From positions 45,513,293 to 45,577,292 of the forward strand of contig OZ024927.1 of NCBI GenBank assembly GCA_964017235.1: DNA of 64,000 nucleotides. The letters run 5' to 3'. Origin of the DNA: Sabellastarte sp. h YS-2021. Taxonomy: Eukaryota; Annelida; Polychaeta; Sabellida; Sabellidae. The position numbers and the translations under genes are program-made. Below, one piece after another: positions 1 through 10,292 of this stretch. Positions within the stretch are counted from its first letter, which is position 1. Each line of letters starts with the position of its first letter. The notes beneath the pieces are model-generated. The model ran no database searches and was not told the origin of the DNA. It saw only the letters and a list, made by a program, of their open reading frames with translations.

Positions 1-115
1 TTTTATTTGAGAAAAAAGTAGCAAAACGATGAGCCAATGACTTTGAGGATTCACAAGTGGGCAGAGTAGTGCTATGAGATCTATGTAGGACTTTATGTAA
101 CTCCCGCCAGCGTTC
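1..115 (-). pseudogene. CR1/L2-like LINE fragment (EN-RT linker)
   Basis: This short fragment matches by eye the stretch at about 49426-49520, which lies in the linker between endonuclease and reverse transcriptase of the large CR1/L2 copy. Shared phrases are 'ttatttgagaaaaa', 'gatctatgtaggactt' and 'gtaactcc'. It runs off the left edge and the similarity stops near 115. Nothing longer than a broken piece of coding sequence remains. Confidence 0.7.
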
Positions 116-410
116 GCCAGTAATGCTGTCCCCCTGGCCCGTGGCCAGTAGAATTTTCTAAGGACTTGCATAGTTTCAAAGTTACTGGCCCCTTTTACCA
201 GTAGATTTCATTCAACACTTTCACCTGAGATACTGAATAAAATAGTGTGCTTTTATTTCTCATAATTAACTAGAGGATCGCTCGCAAAAAAAAAGATAAT
301 GTTTTTGCATAGCAAAAACAAAGCGTCCCGAAATGGATATAAAGGTGAGTGCTAAAGTATTAAGAAAATGCTTCGTTTCTAGCCTTATACTGTTGTGGCA
401 ACCAAAGTCA
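116..410. other. unassigned spacer
   Basis: I see no gene here. The stretch has two copies of a 'ttactggcc'/'ccagtag' motif that also occurs near 4330, and an A-run near 287. It is probably repeat-derived, of unknown class. Confidence 0.4.
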
Positions 411-679
411 GCGCAGTCTGCTCTATCTAGCACGGTTTTCAAGATATAAGCATTTTTGTGTTTTGCAAAAAATTCAAAAATTCAAAATGTCAGTTATATT
501 TGGCGAGACAAAAATATTTTGAAAATTGGCATGGGTACTCTGCAGAGATACCCAGCAGGTCAAAAATTTTGTTGAGTTCGCTCCATATAGCACGGTTTTC
601 GAGATATAAGCATTTTTGTGTTTTGCAAAAACTTTGAAAATTCAAAATGGCCACCATTTTTGGGGAGACAAAAATTTTT
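411..679. repeat. 169-bp tandem repeat array, left part
   Basis: About one and a half units of the array that resumes at 2489. Diagnostic phrases are 'ctctatctagcacggttttc', 'gagatataagcatttttgtg' and 'ctctgcagagataccc'. The array stops within a unit at about 679, where an inserted block begins. Confidence 0.85.
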
Positions 680-756
680 AGTCAAGACCACTGCCGCGGT
701 GTGTATCTCCCGCAGAGCATTAAAGGAGAAGAAATAGCTTTTCCGAGATATTCACA
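680..756. repeat. end of a TIR element (CAAGACCACTGCCGCGG family)
   Basis: The terminal motif CAAGACCACTGCCGCGGTG, followed by 'tgtatctcccgc' and 'agcattaaagg', also occurs at 29230 (same strand) and 34317 (opposite strand). Similarity to the inverted 34317 copy continues through 'gagatattcaca' to about 756, then changes abruptly to DIRS gag sequence. No matching inverted end is visible at the right side of the inserted block (about 2488), so this copy is incomplete or rearranged. Confidence 0.7.
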
Positions 757-1394
757 GTCTGCATCTCCTCTACAGCATTACCGGTGGCCTGGTCAAGGCA
801 GGGACCGGATTTCTCAACAGGCAGACTCTTTTCAACAGGCAGATTGCTGGTGGTGGCACCAGGATCAAAAAATGGCTTCTGAGTGGGAGTCACATCTGAA
901 GCTGGCTTCACAACCGGTTCAACCGGCACTGTGAAGGTCTTGGCTAGAAGCATCGCCTCAAGTCGGGAGAATCTTTCTGCCCACTTATCATCCAGCTGTT
1001 TTAAATCTTCAGCTGATGGTCTGCTTGAAGATCTCTTCTTGCTGGCAGAAGGCTTAGGAGACTCGCTACGTTTCGTCTTCTTAGAAGGGGTAGACTGCAC
1101 AGCCTTCACCTTCTCCACTTTACCCAGTACACTGACGTGTGCTGGGTCCACGAGAGTGGGAGTGGAGGAGGTCATAGTTGTAGTCGTCTTCTTCTCTTTT
1201 CTGTCTCTATAAGTTGGTGTGGCCAACTGAAGGGTCTGTTCAGGGGTAAACCTGCTACAGATATCACATTCTTTCTTCTGGACGCAGGGGTCGTCGCCTA
1301 GCCCTTTGTCCCTACAATGTGCACACTTGGAGTGGGAGTCGAACCCAGCCATAGCGTGTCCGCAGGAACCTCTTCTTTGTCCTGGAGATGACAT
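757..1394 (-). pseudogene. DIRS-type gag-like ORF1, 3'-truncated
   Basis: The ORF opens with ATG at 1394 and runs without a stop for over 200 codons. The N-terminus (about residues 10-50) has a cysteine/histidine knuckle, with CGHAMAGFDSHSKCAHC and then a further pair of cysteines in ECDIC, followed by FTPEQ. This layout is typical of DIRS retrotransposon ORF1. A basic, Ser/Lys-rich middle and a region containing KWAERFSRLEAML follow. At about 757 the reading passes into unrelated TIR-element sequence, so the C-terminus and all downstream DIRS genes (RT, RNase H, methyltransferase, recombinase) are missing. It differs from the second DIRS element at 9.5-12.4 kb. The gag assignment is from family layout, not a search. 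Confidence 0.7.
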
Positions 1395-1690
1395 AGTTGT
1401 AGATAATACTTCTAAACTACTTTAAAGATGAATCGAAAGTGTCTTCACTCTTCGTCTTCACTCTCCGCGCGCCAAACGAAAAAGATGCTATGACATCACG
1501 TTGTCTAGACAGGAAGAGGAAGTACGATGCGCCACCTGGCGAATGCGCTCTCCTGACCGGTCCTGCCGGTATTATATACAGGAAGTCTTTTTCTGGCATT
1601 TGGCGGGACCGGTCGCGCCGACCGGTAAAGCAATTGTCCATTGGATAGGATGTATTAACGCAATAAAATTTCATTTTCGTGTGTGAAAGC
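1395..1690 (-). promoter_or_regulatory. probable DIRS terminal repeat/leader
   Basis: This GC-richer block lies directly upstream of the DIRS gag ORF, where the left inverted terminal repeat and promoter of a DIRS element should be. On the minus strand it holds a CCAAT-like motif and 'gtatataata' before the gag start, plus several 'gaccggt' palindromic motifs. Its distal end (near 1685) abuts the 135-bp array. The second terminal repeat is absent, so the assignment rests on position. Confidence 0.5.
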
Positions 1691-2488
1691 TCTTCCAAAA
1701 GTAGGTGAATGAGTTATTTGAGAAAAATTGGCTATCTGCAATACTATTAAGAGATAATTCACATTTACTCATTTTGAGTAGGTGAATAATTAGCTATGGG
1801 TCTGAAACTTCAGGGAGTGAAAGCTCTCCCAAAAGTAGGTGAATGAGTTATTTGAGAAAAATTGGCTATCTGCAATACTTTTAGAGATAATTCGCATTTA
1901 CTCATTTTGAGTAGGTGAGTAATTATCTACGGGTCTGAAACTTCACCATGTGAAAGCTCTTCCAATAGATGAATGAGTTACTTGAGAAAAATTGGCTATC
2001 TGCAATACTTTTAAGAGATAATTCGCATTTACTCATTTTGAGTAGGTGAGTAATGATCTACGGGTCTGAAACTTCACCATGTGAAAGCTCTCCCAAAAGT
2101 AGATGAATGAGTTATTTGAGAAAAATTGGCTATCTGCAATACTTTTAGAGATAATTCGCATTTACTCATTTTGAGTAGGTGAGTAATTATCTACGGGTCT
2201 GAAACTTCACCATGTGAAAGCTCTTCCAATAGATGAATGAGTTACTTGAGAAAAATTGGCTATCTGCAATACTTTTAAGAGATAATTCGCATTTACTCAT
2301 TTTGAGTAGGTGAGTAATGATCTACGGGTCTGAAACTTCACCATGTGAAAGCTCTCCCAAAAGTAGATGAATGAGTTATTTGAGAAAAATTGGGTATCCG
2401 CAATAGTTTTAGAGATAATTAGCATTTACTCATTTTGAGTAGGTGAATAATTAGCTACGGGTCTGAAACTTCACCGAGTGAAAGCTCT
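1682..2488. repeat. 135-bp tandem array with dimeric higher-order structure
   Basis: Six units start near 1683, 1818, 1949, 2080, 2213 and 2344, each opening with 'gtgaaagctct'. Units 3+4 and 5+6 are almost identical as pairs (period about 264 bp): the 'cttccaatagatgaatgag' variant alternates with 'cccaaaagtagatgaatg'. Related units occur at 29740-30270 and, inverted, at 32660-33960. No ORF is supported. Confidence 0.85.
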
Positions 2489-3610
2489 TTGGGATAGCTG
2501 CTCTGCAGAGATACCCTGAAGATAAAAAATTTCGTCGAAATCGCTCTATGTAGCACGGTTTTCGAGATATTAGCATTTTTGTGTTTTACAATTTTTGCGC
2601 AAAAATTCGAAATGGCCGCCATTTTTGGCAAGATAAAATTTTTTTGAAAATTGGCAAGGCTACTCTGCAGAGATACCCTGCGGGTGAAACATTTCGTTGA
2701 AATCGCTCTATCTAGCACGGTTTTCGAGATATAAGCATTTTTATGTTTTGCAATTTTGCGAAAAATTCAAAAATTCAAAATGGCCGCCATTTTTTGCGAG
2801 AAATTTTTTTTGGGGAAATTGGCATGGATACTCTGCAGAGATACCCTGCGGGTCAAAAATTTCGTCGAAATCGCTCTATCTAGCAGGGTTTTCGAGATAT
2901 AAGCATTTTTATGTTTTGCAATTTTTGCGAAAAATTCGAAAATTCAAAATGGCCGCCATTTTTGGAGAGACAAATTTTTTTTGGAAATTGGCATGGCTAC
3001 TCTGCAGAGATACCCTGTGGGTCAAAAATTTCGTCGAAATCGCTCTATCTAGCAGGGTTTTCGAGATATAAGCATTTTTATGTTTTGCAATTTTTGCGAA
3101 AAATTCGAAAATTCAAAATGGCCGCCATTTTTGGCGAGACAAAATTTTTTTGAAAATTGGCATGGCTACTCTGCCGAGATACCCTGTGGGTCAAAAATTT
3201 CGTCGAAATCGCTCTATCTAGTACGGTTTTCGAGATATAAGCATTTTTATGTTTTGCAATTTTTGCGAAAAATTCGAAAATTCAAAATGGCCGCCATTTT
3301 TGGGGAGACAAAAAATTTTTCAAAATTGGGATAACTACTCTGCAGAGATACCCTGTGGGTCAAAAATTTCGTCAAAATCGCTCTATCTAGCATGGTTTTC
3401 GAGATATAAGCATTTTTATGTTTTGCAATTTTTGCGAAAAATTCGAAAATTCAAAATGGCCGCCATTTTTGGCGAGACAAAAAATTTTTCAAAATTGGGA
3501 TAACTACTCTGCAGAGATACCCTGTGGGTCAAAAATTTCATCAAAATTGCTCTATCTAGCACGGTTTTCGAGATATAAGCATTTTTGTGTTTTCCTTATT
3601 TGGAAAATTC
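2489..3610. repeat. 169-bp tandem repeat array, right part
   Basis: About seven head-to-tail units of 169 bp, marked by 'ctctgcagagataccc' near 2502, 2664, 2832, 3000, 3169 (variant), 3338 and 3507. Each contains 'aaaatggccgccatttttgg'. The short ORFs read from it (repeated MFCNFCEKFENSKWPPF) shift frame every unit because 169 is not a multiple of three, so they are not genes. Confidence 0.9.
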
Positions 3611-3621
3611 ATAATGATTAA

Positions 3622-3916
3622 CCTCTTCACCACCAAGGGAGCAGTATTCTACTATACTGAAGGAAAATCCGGGATGAAGAGCTGACAGACAGTTTAGGTT
3701 GCTAAAACACACACCACAAGTGATTTACGTTGTCCATAACGTCCTCGTACATAATATTTTAAATAGCGTATATCAGTATACCAAGACGTTTAATTCTACA
3801 GTGCTGAAAGAAAGCTGGCATATCATATGGGGGTGTCGACTGCTAGCCGACAGACATGGTACTGTAGAATACACATTGCTGTCGACTGCTAGTCGACAGA
3901 TAAGGTCTTTAAGGGG
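3622..3916. mobile_element. TTAA-flanked MITE
   Basis: TTAA occurs at 3618-3621 and 3917-3920. Just inside, the ends are CCTCTTCA on the left and CCCCTTAA on the reverse complement of the right end, a short imperfect TIR. TTAA duplication with CCY ends suggests a piggyBac- or Kolobok-related non-autonomous element. Inside are two tandem copies of a 'gtcgactgctag(c/t)cgacag' palindrome (near 3833 and 3883). Confidence 0.5.
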
Positions 3917-3920
3917 TTAA

Positions 3921-4371
3921 TTAATCATTAATTACTCGGCCATTTCTTAACCAATCAATGCCAAAATCTAATGATTTCCAGATTTTAATAAAATGAATAT
4001 ATATGCCAAGTTTCAGGTGAATTGATAAAATTCCTTTCAAGTTATCATCCGGACAAGCTTCCCCATCGAAAAAAAAACATTTTTGGTCATGTGACCTCTC
4101 TGATTGGTTGAAATGTCACTGCAGCATATTCAAAAAAATTCCCCAAGGCTACTGCCTAAACCTGCCAAATTTGAAAAGAATCCGCCTAACGGTTACAGAG
4201 TTATAAGGAAAACAAAATGCGGAGCCGCCAGAGCTGGCGGAGCCTACAGGTCTCCCATACACAAACAAGCGTCCCGCAAGGGACGCTTAATGACCACCAC
4301 AAAATCTAAAGGACCAGTACATATTGAGAGTTACTGGCCCTATGGTCCAGCATACATTTCTTGTTAGTGTC
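3921..4371. repeat. hairpin-containing repeat, non-coding
   Basis: No gene is supported. Two compact inverted repeats stand out: GCGTCCC-GCAA-GGGACGC at 4269-4286, and a 'gccgccagagctggcgg' palindrome near 4223. It reads like a non-autonomous interspersed repeat of unknown class placed between the MITE and a CR1 fragment. Confidence 0.4.
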
Positions 4372-5085
4372 GAACACTGACTCCTGCCATAATTTCTTCG
4401 AATCATGGCTATTGTCGGAGATTAGTTTCCTGTAATAGACAGTTTTGTCAATGTTTGCAAGACGATTACACCAGGCAATTTGACGTCGAAGACGACTCCT
4501 GTTGTATTGACTTTTATCTTTACGCCAAGCTCGTTCAAATTGATGTCTAAGTGACTTAGCAAGGCGATAGGTCTCTGACAACCAGTCAGCACTCTGTTTC
4601 GTCTTCAAACTGGACACAAGAGGAGCATGCCTATCAAGGATACAACTCAAATCTTGTACATACTGATCATAAAGCTGTGAGACAGAATTTGCTGGACATT
4701 TCACAAAAGGCATTTCTTTAAGGTCAGACCGAAAGTCGGACATATTGATACGATGGTACCTCCTATAGGTAATTCTTGTTTGACAGGTAGCAGGAGAGGA
4801 AGGAACGTTGATAGCACAATTACTGACTGCATGATGAGATATGAATTCACAGATGTCAACATGTACACATATATTTTGATCACTGGGGGAAAGAATGAGA
4901 TCAAGGATATGACTGTGCAAGTGAGTAGTATCGTTAACTGTGTTAGATTACATGATTCTAAAAGGGCTTTCAATTTGTGACTATCAGTACAAGGTACATC
5001 TATGTGTATATTGAAACCACCACATATGAAATAATTGCAATCAACAGAAGACAGAAAACAAACAAAGGACATAAATTCATCTAAA
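4372..5085 (-). pseudogene. CR1/L2-like LINE, 3' half of endonuclease plus linker
   Basis: Two overlapping frames (about 5085-4701 and 4920-4372) together resemble the large CR1/L2 copy. The endonuclease part has DEFMSFVCFLSSVDCNYF and CGGFNIHID, where the usual GDFN catalytic motif reads GGFN. The linker part has ILDRHAPLVSSLKTKQSADW, FERAWRKDKSQYNRSRLRRQ and NRLANIDKTVYYRKLISDNS. A frameshift separates the two. The reverse transcriptase is missing; similarity ends near 4372. The 5' part continues at 5873 after an inserted repeat. Confidence 0.85.
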
Positions 5086-5872
5086 ACAAGAGGGTCAAAG
5101 ATGCCCCAAAAGGCGGGTTGCGCAGGCAGCAATAAAGTTAGCGACTGCTGTAATTACATTTAGAAACAAAGAAAGAAATGTTAGGTCACCCAGTTAAGGT
5201 GAATGTGTTAGGCGTGCTAAGAAATGTAAAACTTGTAATCTAGATTACATAATTGTATCTATGCTATAAACGGACAAACGAAAGGACGGAATTACACCAA
5301 TTTCGAAAGCAACTCAGCTATGATGGTGATGTATCTCCCTGTCAAGTTTGAATTCGATTGGACAAAGCGTTTTCGAGTTAGAGTGCGGAAATGGAAATGT
5401 TGACGAACAAACAAACGGACAGAATTACATCAAGTTCGAAAGGAACCTAGCTATGATGGTGATCTATCTCCCTGTCAAGATTGAATTTGATTGGACACAG
5501 CGTTTTCAAGTTGAACAGACAAACGGACAAAAAATGGACAAACGAACAGACGGAATTACACCAATTTCGAAAGGAACCTAGCTATGATGGTGATCTATGT
5601 CCCTGTCAAGTTTGAATTTGATTGGACAAGCCATTTTCGAGTTAGAGTCCGGAAATAAAAATGTGGATGGACAGACAAACGGACAAACAAACAGACGGAA
5701 TTACACCAATTTCTAAAGGAACCTAGCTATGATGGTGATCTATCTCCCTGTCAAGTTTGAATTCAATTGGTCAAACTGTTTTCGAGTTAGAGTCCGGAAA
5801 CAAAAAATATGGACAGACAAACGGACGTCGGACACATCAATCTAATAGGCGGGTTGGTTACACGCAACCCGC
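5086..5872. mobile_element. inserted repeat with GGCGGGTTGCG inverted ends
   Basis: This block splits the CR1 endonuclease. AGGCGGGTTGCG at about 5110 has an inverted partner CGCAACCCGCCT ending near 5872. The CR1 frame resumes outside, at about 5085. The interior (5280-5800) is an imperfect tandem array of about 125-140 bp units carrying 'ctagctatgatggtgat', 'ctccctgtcaagtttgaat' and 'cgttttcgagttagag'. The left boundary could be at 'acaagagggtcaaagatg' (5086) or at the TIR (5109). No transposase is encoded. Confidence 0.6.
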
Positions 5873-6535
5873 CTGAAAATGGAAGAACACGGTCCAAGAG
5901 GGCGGTAGATAGAGGCTAGGAGCAAAGTTCGGCACGAAACTGAGACTGATATGACCACATTTTCAAAGGAGCTATAATTAGGGGTATCCACCTTGCGATA
6001 TTTGTATGAATCACGAATGAAGAAACCAACACCACCATCAATACCAGATGAACGGGGCCTATGTATCAAAAAGAATCCATCCAGGGTGATTGAACGAAGG
6101 AAATTATCCGAATCAGTAGTACAAATACGTGTTTCAGTGAGACAGAGGAAATCAAAGGTGTGAGATTCTGTTGTGTCAGCGAGGAGAGGGCCCTTATTCC
6201 GGATTGACCTTGCATTTACTAAGCCAAGCATAACCGGTCCAGGATTCATGGCAACATACTGCACATCAGACTCAATAGCATAAGCCCACTCTGTTTTACG
6301 GTAGGGGGGAAAACATGGCAGGTGGAGCTATAGGAGTAATTTTTAGTAATCCTTAACATGGATGGAATGAGGAATCCACTTCCAATAAAATTATGTGAGA
6401 CACTCCTGAGATGAGTAGCAGCCATCAATATGGTGCAGAAGAGTAAAATGCGCATGGCAAACATCTTAGTTGGGTTGGTTAGGGGATAAATGCCCTAGGA
6501 TCAAAAATCATCTGTGGGTGGCCTAAACCTTTATG
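5873..6535 (-). pseudogene. CR1/L2-like LINE, 5' part with start of endonuclease
   Basis: Two minus-strand frames (6464-6246 and 6264-5873) cover a leader with hydrophobic stretches, a degenerate NPGP motif, then VNARSIRNKGPLL, CLTETRI and GGVGFFIRDSYKYRK, typical of the APE-like endonuclease of CR1/L2 elements. It is collinear with the better copy at 56755-55686. A frameshift lies at about 6250, next to NPGP. The upstream edge near 6535 shares 'cctttatgg' with the other copy and then changes to the L1-like relic. Confidence 0.85.
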
Positions 6536-6565
6536 GTGGGATAAAGAGTCTGGAACTGCAATGTG

Positions 6566-8770
6566 TTAAGAACTATTACTACCAATGGGGATTATTTCTG
6601 TTTTGTCAAGATTAATTTGTAATCCGGAAAATTTTCCGAAGTATTCAAATTCCCTAATAGTTAGTTCTGTTGATTTCATATCCTTTAGTATGAGACTTGT
6701 GCCATCTGCTGACAATTTAATTTTAAATATATTTCCATTGACAATAAACCCTTTAATATTGTTATTTTCTCTCAAACTTATTGCAATTATTTCAGCTACT
6801 ATAAGAAATAGAAGGGCTGAAATTGGGCAGCCTGGTCTGATACCTCTTGTCAAGTTAAAATAACCAGAATAAAAACCATTGTTTCCTACACATGAAGATA
6901 TGTCAGTGTATAGTATTTTGATCCTCCCATTTTATTTGGAAACCCCCATTCTATTGTGTCAAAGGCCTTTCTAAAGTCGACCAGCACAATATATCCTGGA
7001 ATTTTGTTTTTACTGGTATAGGTCATAATGTCCTCCAGCGTTCTTGTATTTTCACCTATATATCTACCAGGTATATACCCAACTTGGTCTGAGTTAATGA
7101 TATTAGGTAACACTTTTTGTAACCGTATTGCTAAGCATTTGGTCAAAATTTTACAATTCGTTTGCAAGAGACTAACTGGTCTCCAATTTGATAGATGTCG
7201 AAGGTCTTTCCCAACTTTTGGAATAGGGTTGAGAACCCCTCTTCTCTGTTCTTGGCTTAATATTCTGTTTTCAAACGAATACTTAAAGCTTTGAAACAGT
7301 AGATCAATCCAGAAAAATTTGTAAAAATTTGTACTAAAACCATCAGACCCAGATGACTTATTATTTTTTTAAATTTTTAGTGCATTCTTCTATTGTTAAT
7401 GGTTTATTACATAATGCCTTATTTAACTCGTTAAGCTGTGGAATATCTAATTTATTAAACAAGTTTTCCATACCTTCTTTTAAGAGTTGCTAGTGCTTGT
7501 ATATAAGGTTTTGTAAAATAACTTTTCTTCTTCAATTAGATCTTATAAGTTTGTAAGTTCTCTATTGTCCCCTGATATCAATTTCTTTCTTTATTTATTA
7601 TTGTAATTTCTCTTTTCTAGATTTAAGAAAAACTTAGAATTTTTTTCACCCTCTTCTACCCATTTTGCTTTAGATCTTAATATTATTGCCTCAGTTTTCT
7701 TTTTAATTAAGGATTCCCATTCTTGATTTAAGGCAGCGTACATATGTGCTATCATCCGGATTATTTGACAAGTTTTTCTCCAAAAGGGTTAATCTATTGG
7801 ATAATTCTATTTCTTGTTTTTTAATTTGCTTTGCTTTTTTGTAGAATAAATTATAGTTTGACGTCTAAATTCACATTTTACATAGTCCCAAAGTGTATTT
7901 TTGTTTTCAAAATTAACGTTATCCTTTATGTTACCAATTGTGTCTTTTATTAACTGTACATACATAGGGTCAGTTAAAAGATCATTGTTGAATTTCCACA
8001 GCCCTTTTCCGCTTTTGTGACTTTCCACTAGTTCAAGTTCTAGAGATATAATACTGTTGTCAGAGCTTTTGCAAGGTGCAATTTTGACACATTTTACATG
8101 ATACTCAAGCTGAACTGAAATTAGCCAAAAATCAAGCCTAGACTGCACAAGTCAAGTTTTGTTCTTTGTCTTCGTGTGAATCCGGGATTATTTTCATGCC
8201 TTATCCTCCAAATGTCTGTGAGCGACATTTCATGGCAAAAGTCTTGTAATAATTGACTGTATTCTGATTGTTACTCTGATGTACCTCCTTTTTTGACAAT
8301 AGAAACGTTCAAATATGTGTTAAAGTCACCCCCAATTATTACTGCGTTATCAGAGCATATATCTAATAGGTTTTGAAGATTCTTCAGAAATAGCAACTGT
8401 TCCTGGGGCTTATCTTTGGTACGAGCATAAACATTAACTATTATAAAACTTTGACTTTCTATTTTACACTCAATCATTAATATACGTCCATGCAAGTTTC
8501 TTTGAATTGATATTATTTCGAAGTTAGTATCGATATCTTTAGGCAGAAGAATTGCACCCCCTCGAATGTTAGCTCAACCATGCGAATACAGTATTTTCCC
8601 ATCCCAGTCTTTCTTCTAAATTTGTTCATTAGTTGACGAGTGAGTTTCTTGCAAAAGTATAATGCTACAATGGTAAGACTTTAGCCATGCAAAAATTTGA
8701 TTTTGTTTATTCTTTTCACGTAGACCTCTGCAACTAAAGGATTTAAAGCTTTTTTTCCATGATCTGGTTA
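6566..8770 (-). pseudogene. L1/Tx1-like LINE relic (endonuclease + RT, 3'-truncated)
   Basis: A decayed ORF2 in many frames. Endonuclease remnants: LLQETHSSTNEQ near 8640, then FIIVNVYARTKDKP and VIIGGDFNTYL (8495-8271). Linker: KSGKGLWKFNNDLL (8148-7807). RT: VGYIPGRYIGENTR, IVLVDFRKAFDTIEW (7167-6886), then RPGCPISALLFLIVAEI and FSGLQINLDKTEIIPIGS (6853-6566). The catalytic box reads SADG instead of [FY]ADD, so the second aspartate is lost. Sequence 7170-7800 is frameshifted. The thumb and C-terminus are missing, because a CR1 fragment begins at about 6535. It belongs to a different lineage from the three plus-strand L1-like copies. Confidence 0.85.
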
Positions 8771-8983
8771 TACAGTGAATATTGTATTCAATACACTGAG
8801 TGGTGTCCTTCCAAAAATGTCAACAGAATAAGTGTATAACTGATATGATTTTCCCCAGGACTGACGCAACGCTTTGAGTCTATTAAAATTCTTAAACATC
8901 CTTGACACATGAACATATAACATATTAATAACGTATATCACATATACACATAAACATATACCTTTTAAGTATAGAGACATTTT
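8771..8983. other. unassigned AT-rich spacer
   Basis: No gene recognised. The minus-strand reading frame here has no family features and is compositionally simple. Confidence 0.4.
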
Positions 8984-9476
8984 GTGTCATATAGGCAGGT
9001 TAGATTTTTTAATATTGCTAGGAAACCCCATAGACTTCTGTCTTCTCACGTTTTTTTAATTTGCATATTTTATTTTATAATAGATCTAGGAAACCCCCAT
9101 GGAATTCCCATGACTTCACATTTTCTAATTTGCCTATTTTATTTCATAATATTGCTAGGAAACCCACGTGGAAGTATTTGAAGTATTTCATGGAAGAATT
9201 TGAAGTATTTAATGTTTAACTAAACAGACTTCAAACAAGGTTTTAATATAAAATATTAGAAATTTGGTTATAATATTTTATTTTATAATAGATCTTGGAG
9301 ACCCCCATGGAATTCCATGACTTCACATTTTCTAATTTGCCTATTTTATTTCATAATATTGCTAGGAAACCCACATGGAAGTATTTGAAGTATTTCAAGG
9401 AGGAATTTGAAGTATTTAATCTTTAACCAAACAGACTTCAAACAAGATTTTAATATAAAATATTAGAAATTTGGTT
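8984..9476. repeat. ~212-bp tandem duplication
   Basis: Two near-identical units (about 9074-9285 and 9286-9476) share 'atagatct(a/t)gga(a/g)accccc', 'ttcacattttctaatttgcc' and 'tatttgaagtattt'. A third, degenerate partial unit lies at 9005-9073. The second unit is interrupted at 'aaatttggtta' by the DIRS element, which marks that element's edge. Confidence 0.8.
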
Positions 9477-9660
9477 AATTTTATTGTAATTGGAATTTTT
9501 ATAAACAAAAATACTTACATAATCCCAACAAATGCTTACGTTACCTACTGTTCGGTCAAGGACACAGGCAATGTGTCTCGGCATTTTTTATTTTACACAC
9601 GTAAACCCCAGCGGGCACCTGCTGGAGGTTATAGATCCTCTGTAAGTTGCCATTCTTAAA
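9477..9660. repeat. DIRS terminal inverted repeat (3' end of element)
   Basis: The run from 'acataatcccaacaaatgct' through 'tgttcggtcaaggacac', 'cgtaaaccccagcgggcacc' and 'gatcctctgtaagttgcc' is repeated in reverse complement at 12245-12420. The outermost 40 bp differs between the two ends and is represented separately in the internal complementary region. Confidence 0.9.
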
Positions 9661-9713
9661 ATTTTGACCCTAACCCCCAGAAGATGGTAGAGGGGAGGAG
9701 AGTGGGACTCTCC

Positions 9714-9826
9714 TTGTTGGGATTATGTAAGTATTTTTATTTATAAAAATTCCAATTACAATAAAATTAACCAATTTTATTGCATAAAAATGTACTTACA
9801 TAATCCCAACAAATGCTTGAATGCAG
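9714..9826. repeat. DIRS internal complementary region
   Basis: The first half (9714-9772) is the reverse complement of the outer left end at 9474-9535 ('ttgttgggattatgtaagta', then 'aaaattccaattac'). The second half (9773-9826), 'ttattgcataaaaatg', matches the reverse complement of the outer right end near 12380-12418. A fusion of the complements of both ends is the hallmark of a DIRS ICR, thought to guide closure of the circular intermediate. Confidence 0.85.
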
Positions 9827-10292
9827 CCCTGAGGTCCATGGTGGGTAGACTTCTGAGGACTGTCAAGTGCTATAGGAGAGTTCTTAAGGTTATACAGATA
9901 CAAAATGCATTGAAACAATATGTTATACTACAAAAACTGTAATATATTACATATAACTAAAATATGTTAATCTACAAGTACTGGTGAAGTCATGAAGTAG
10001 TTGTAGTAAAGTAACTGACAAGTACTCACCCACTAATGAAAGCAGCATGCTGTACCATACATAAACATGATATATATATCAATCCCATCACCCTGTCTGT
10101 ACAGTTGTGCAGGGGTCAAAGGTCTGTTGCGCCCAGTTGAATACAACTCCAACAGTCAGAGTGCAGCTGTCCCTCAAGCCATCCGTATGAACTTTGCAGT
10201 CATATCCAAATCATGTCCAAAATCATAGTCTTAATCCAGTCCAGTCAAACTCCACACATCCTAAAAATAAAAGTTGAACCTATTATTAAGTC

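Noticed and set aside
2697..3621. Series of overlapping ORFs with a repeated MFCNFCEKFENSKWPPF motif
   Set aside because: They are translations of the 169-bp tandem array; the frame changes every unit, so no continuous protein exists.
6585..6863. Plus-strand ORF opposite the RT relic
   Set aside because: It is the antisense shadow of the RT motifs at 6853-6566 on the minus strand.
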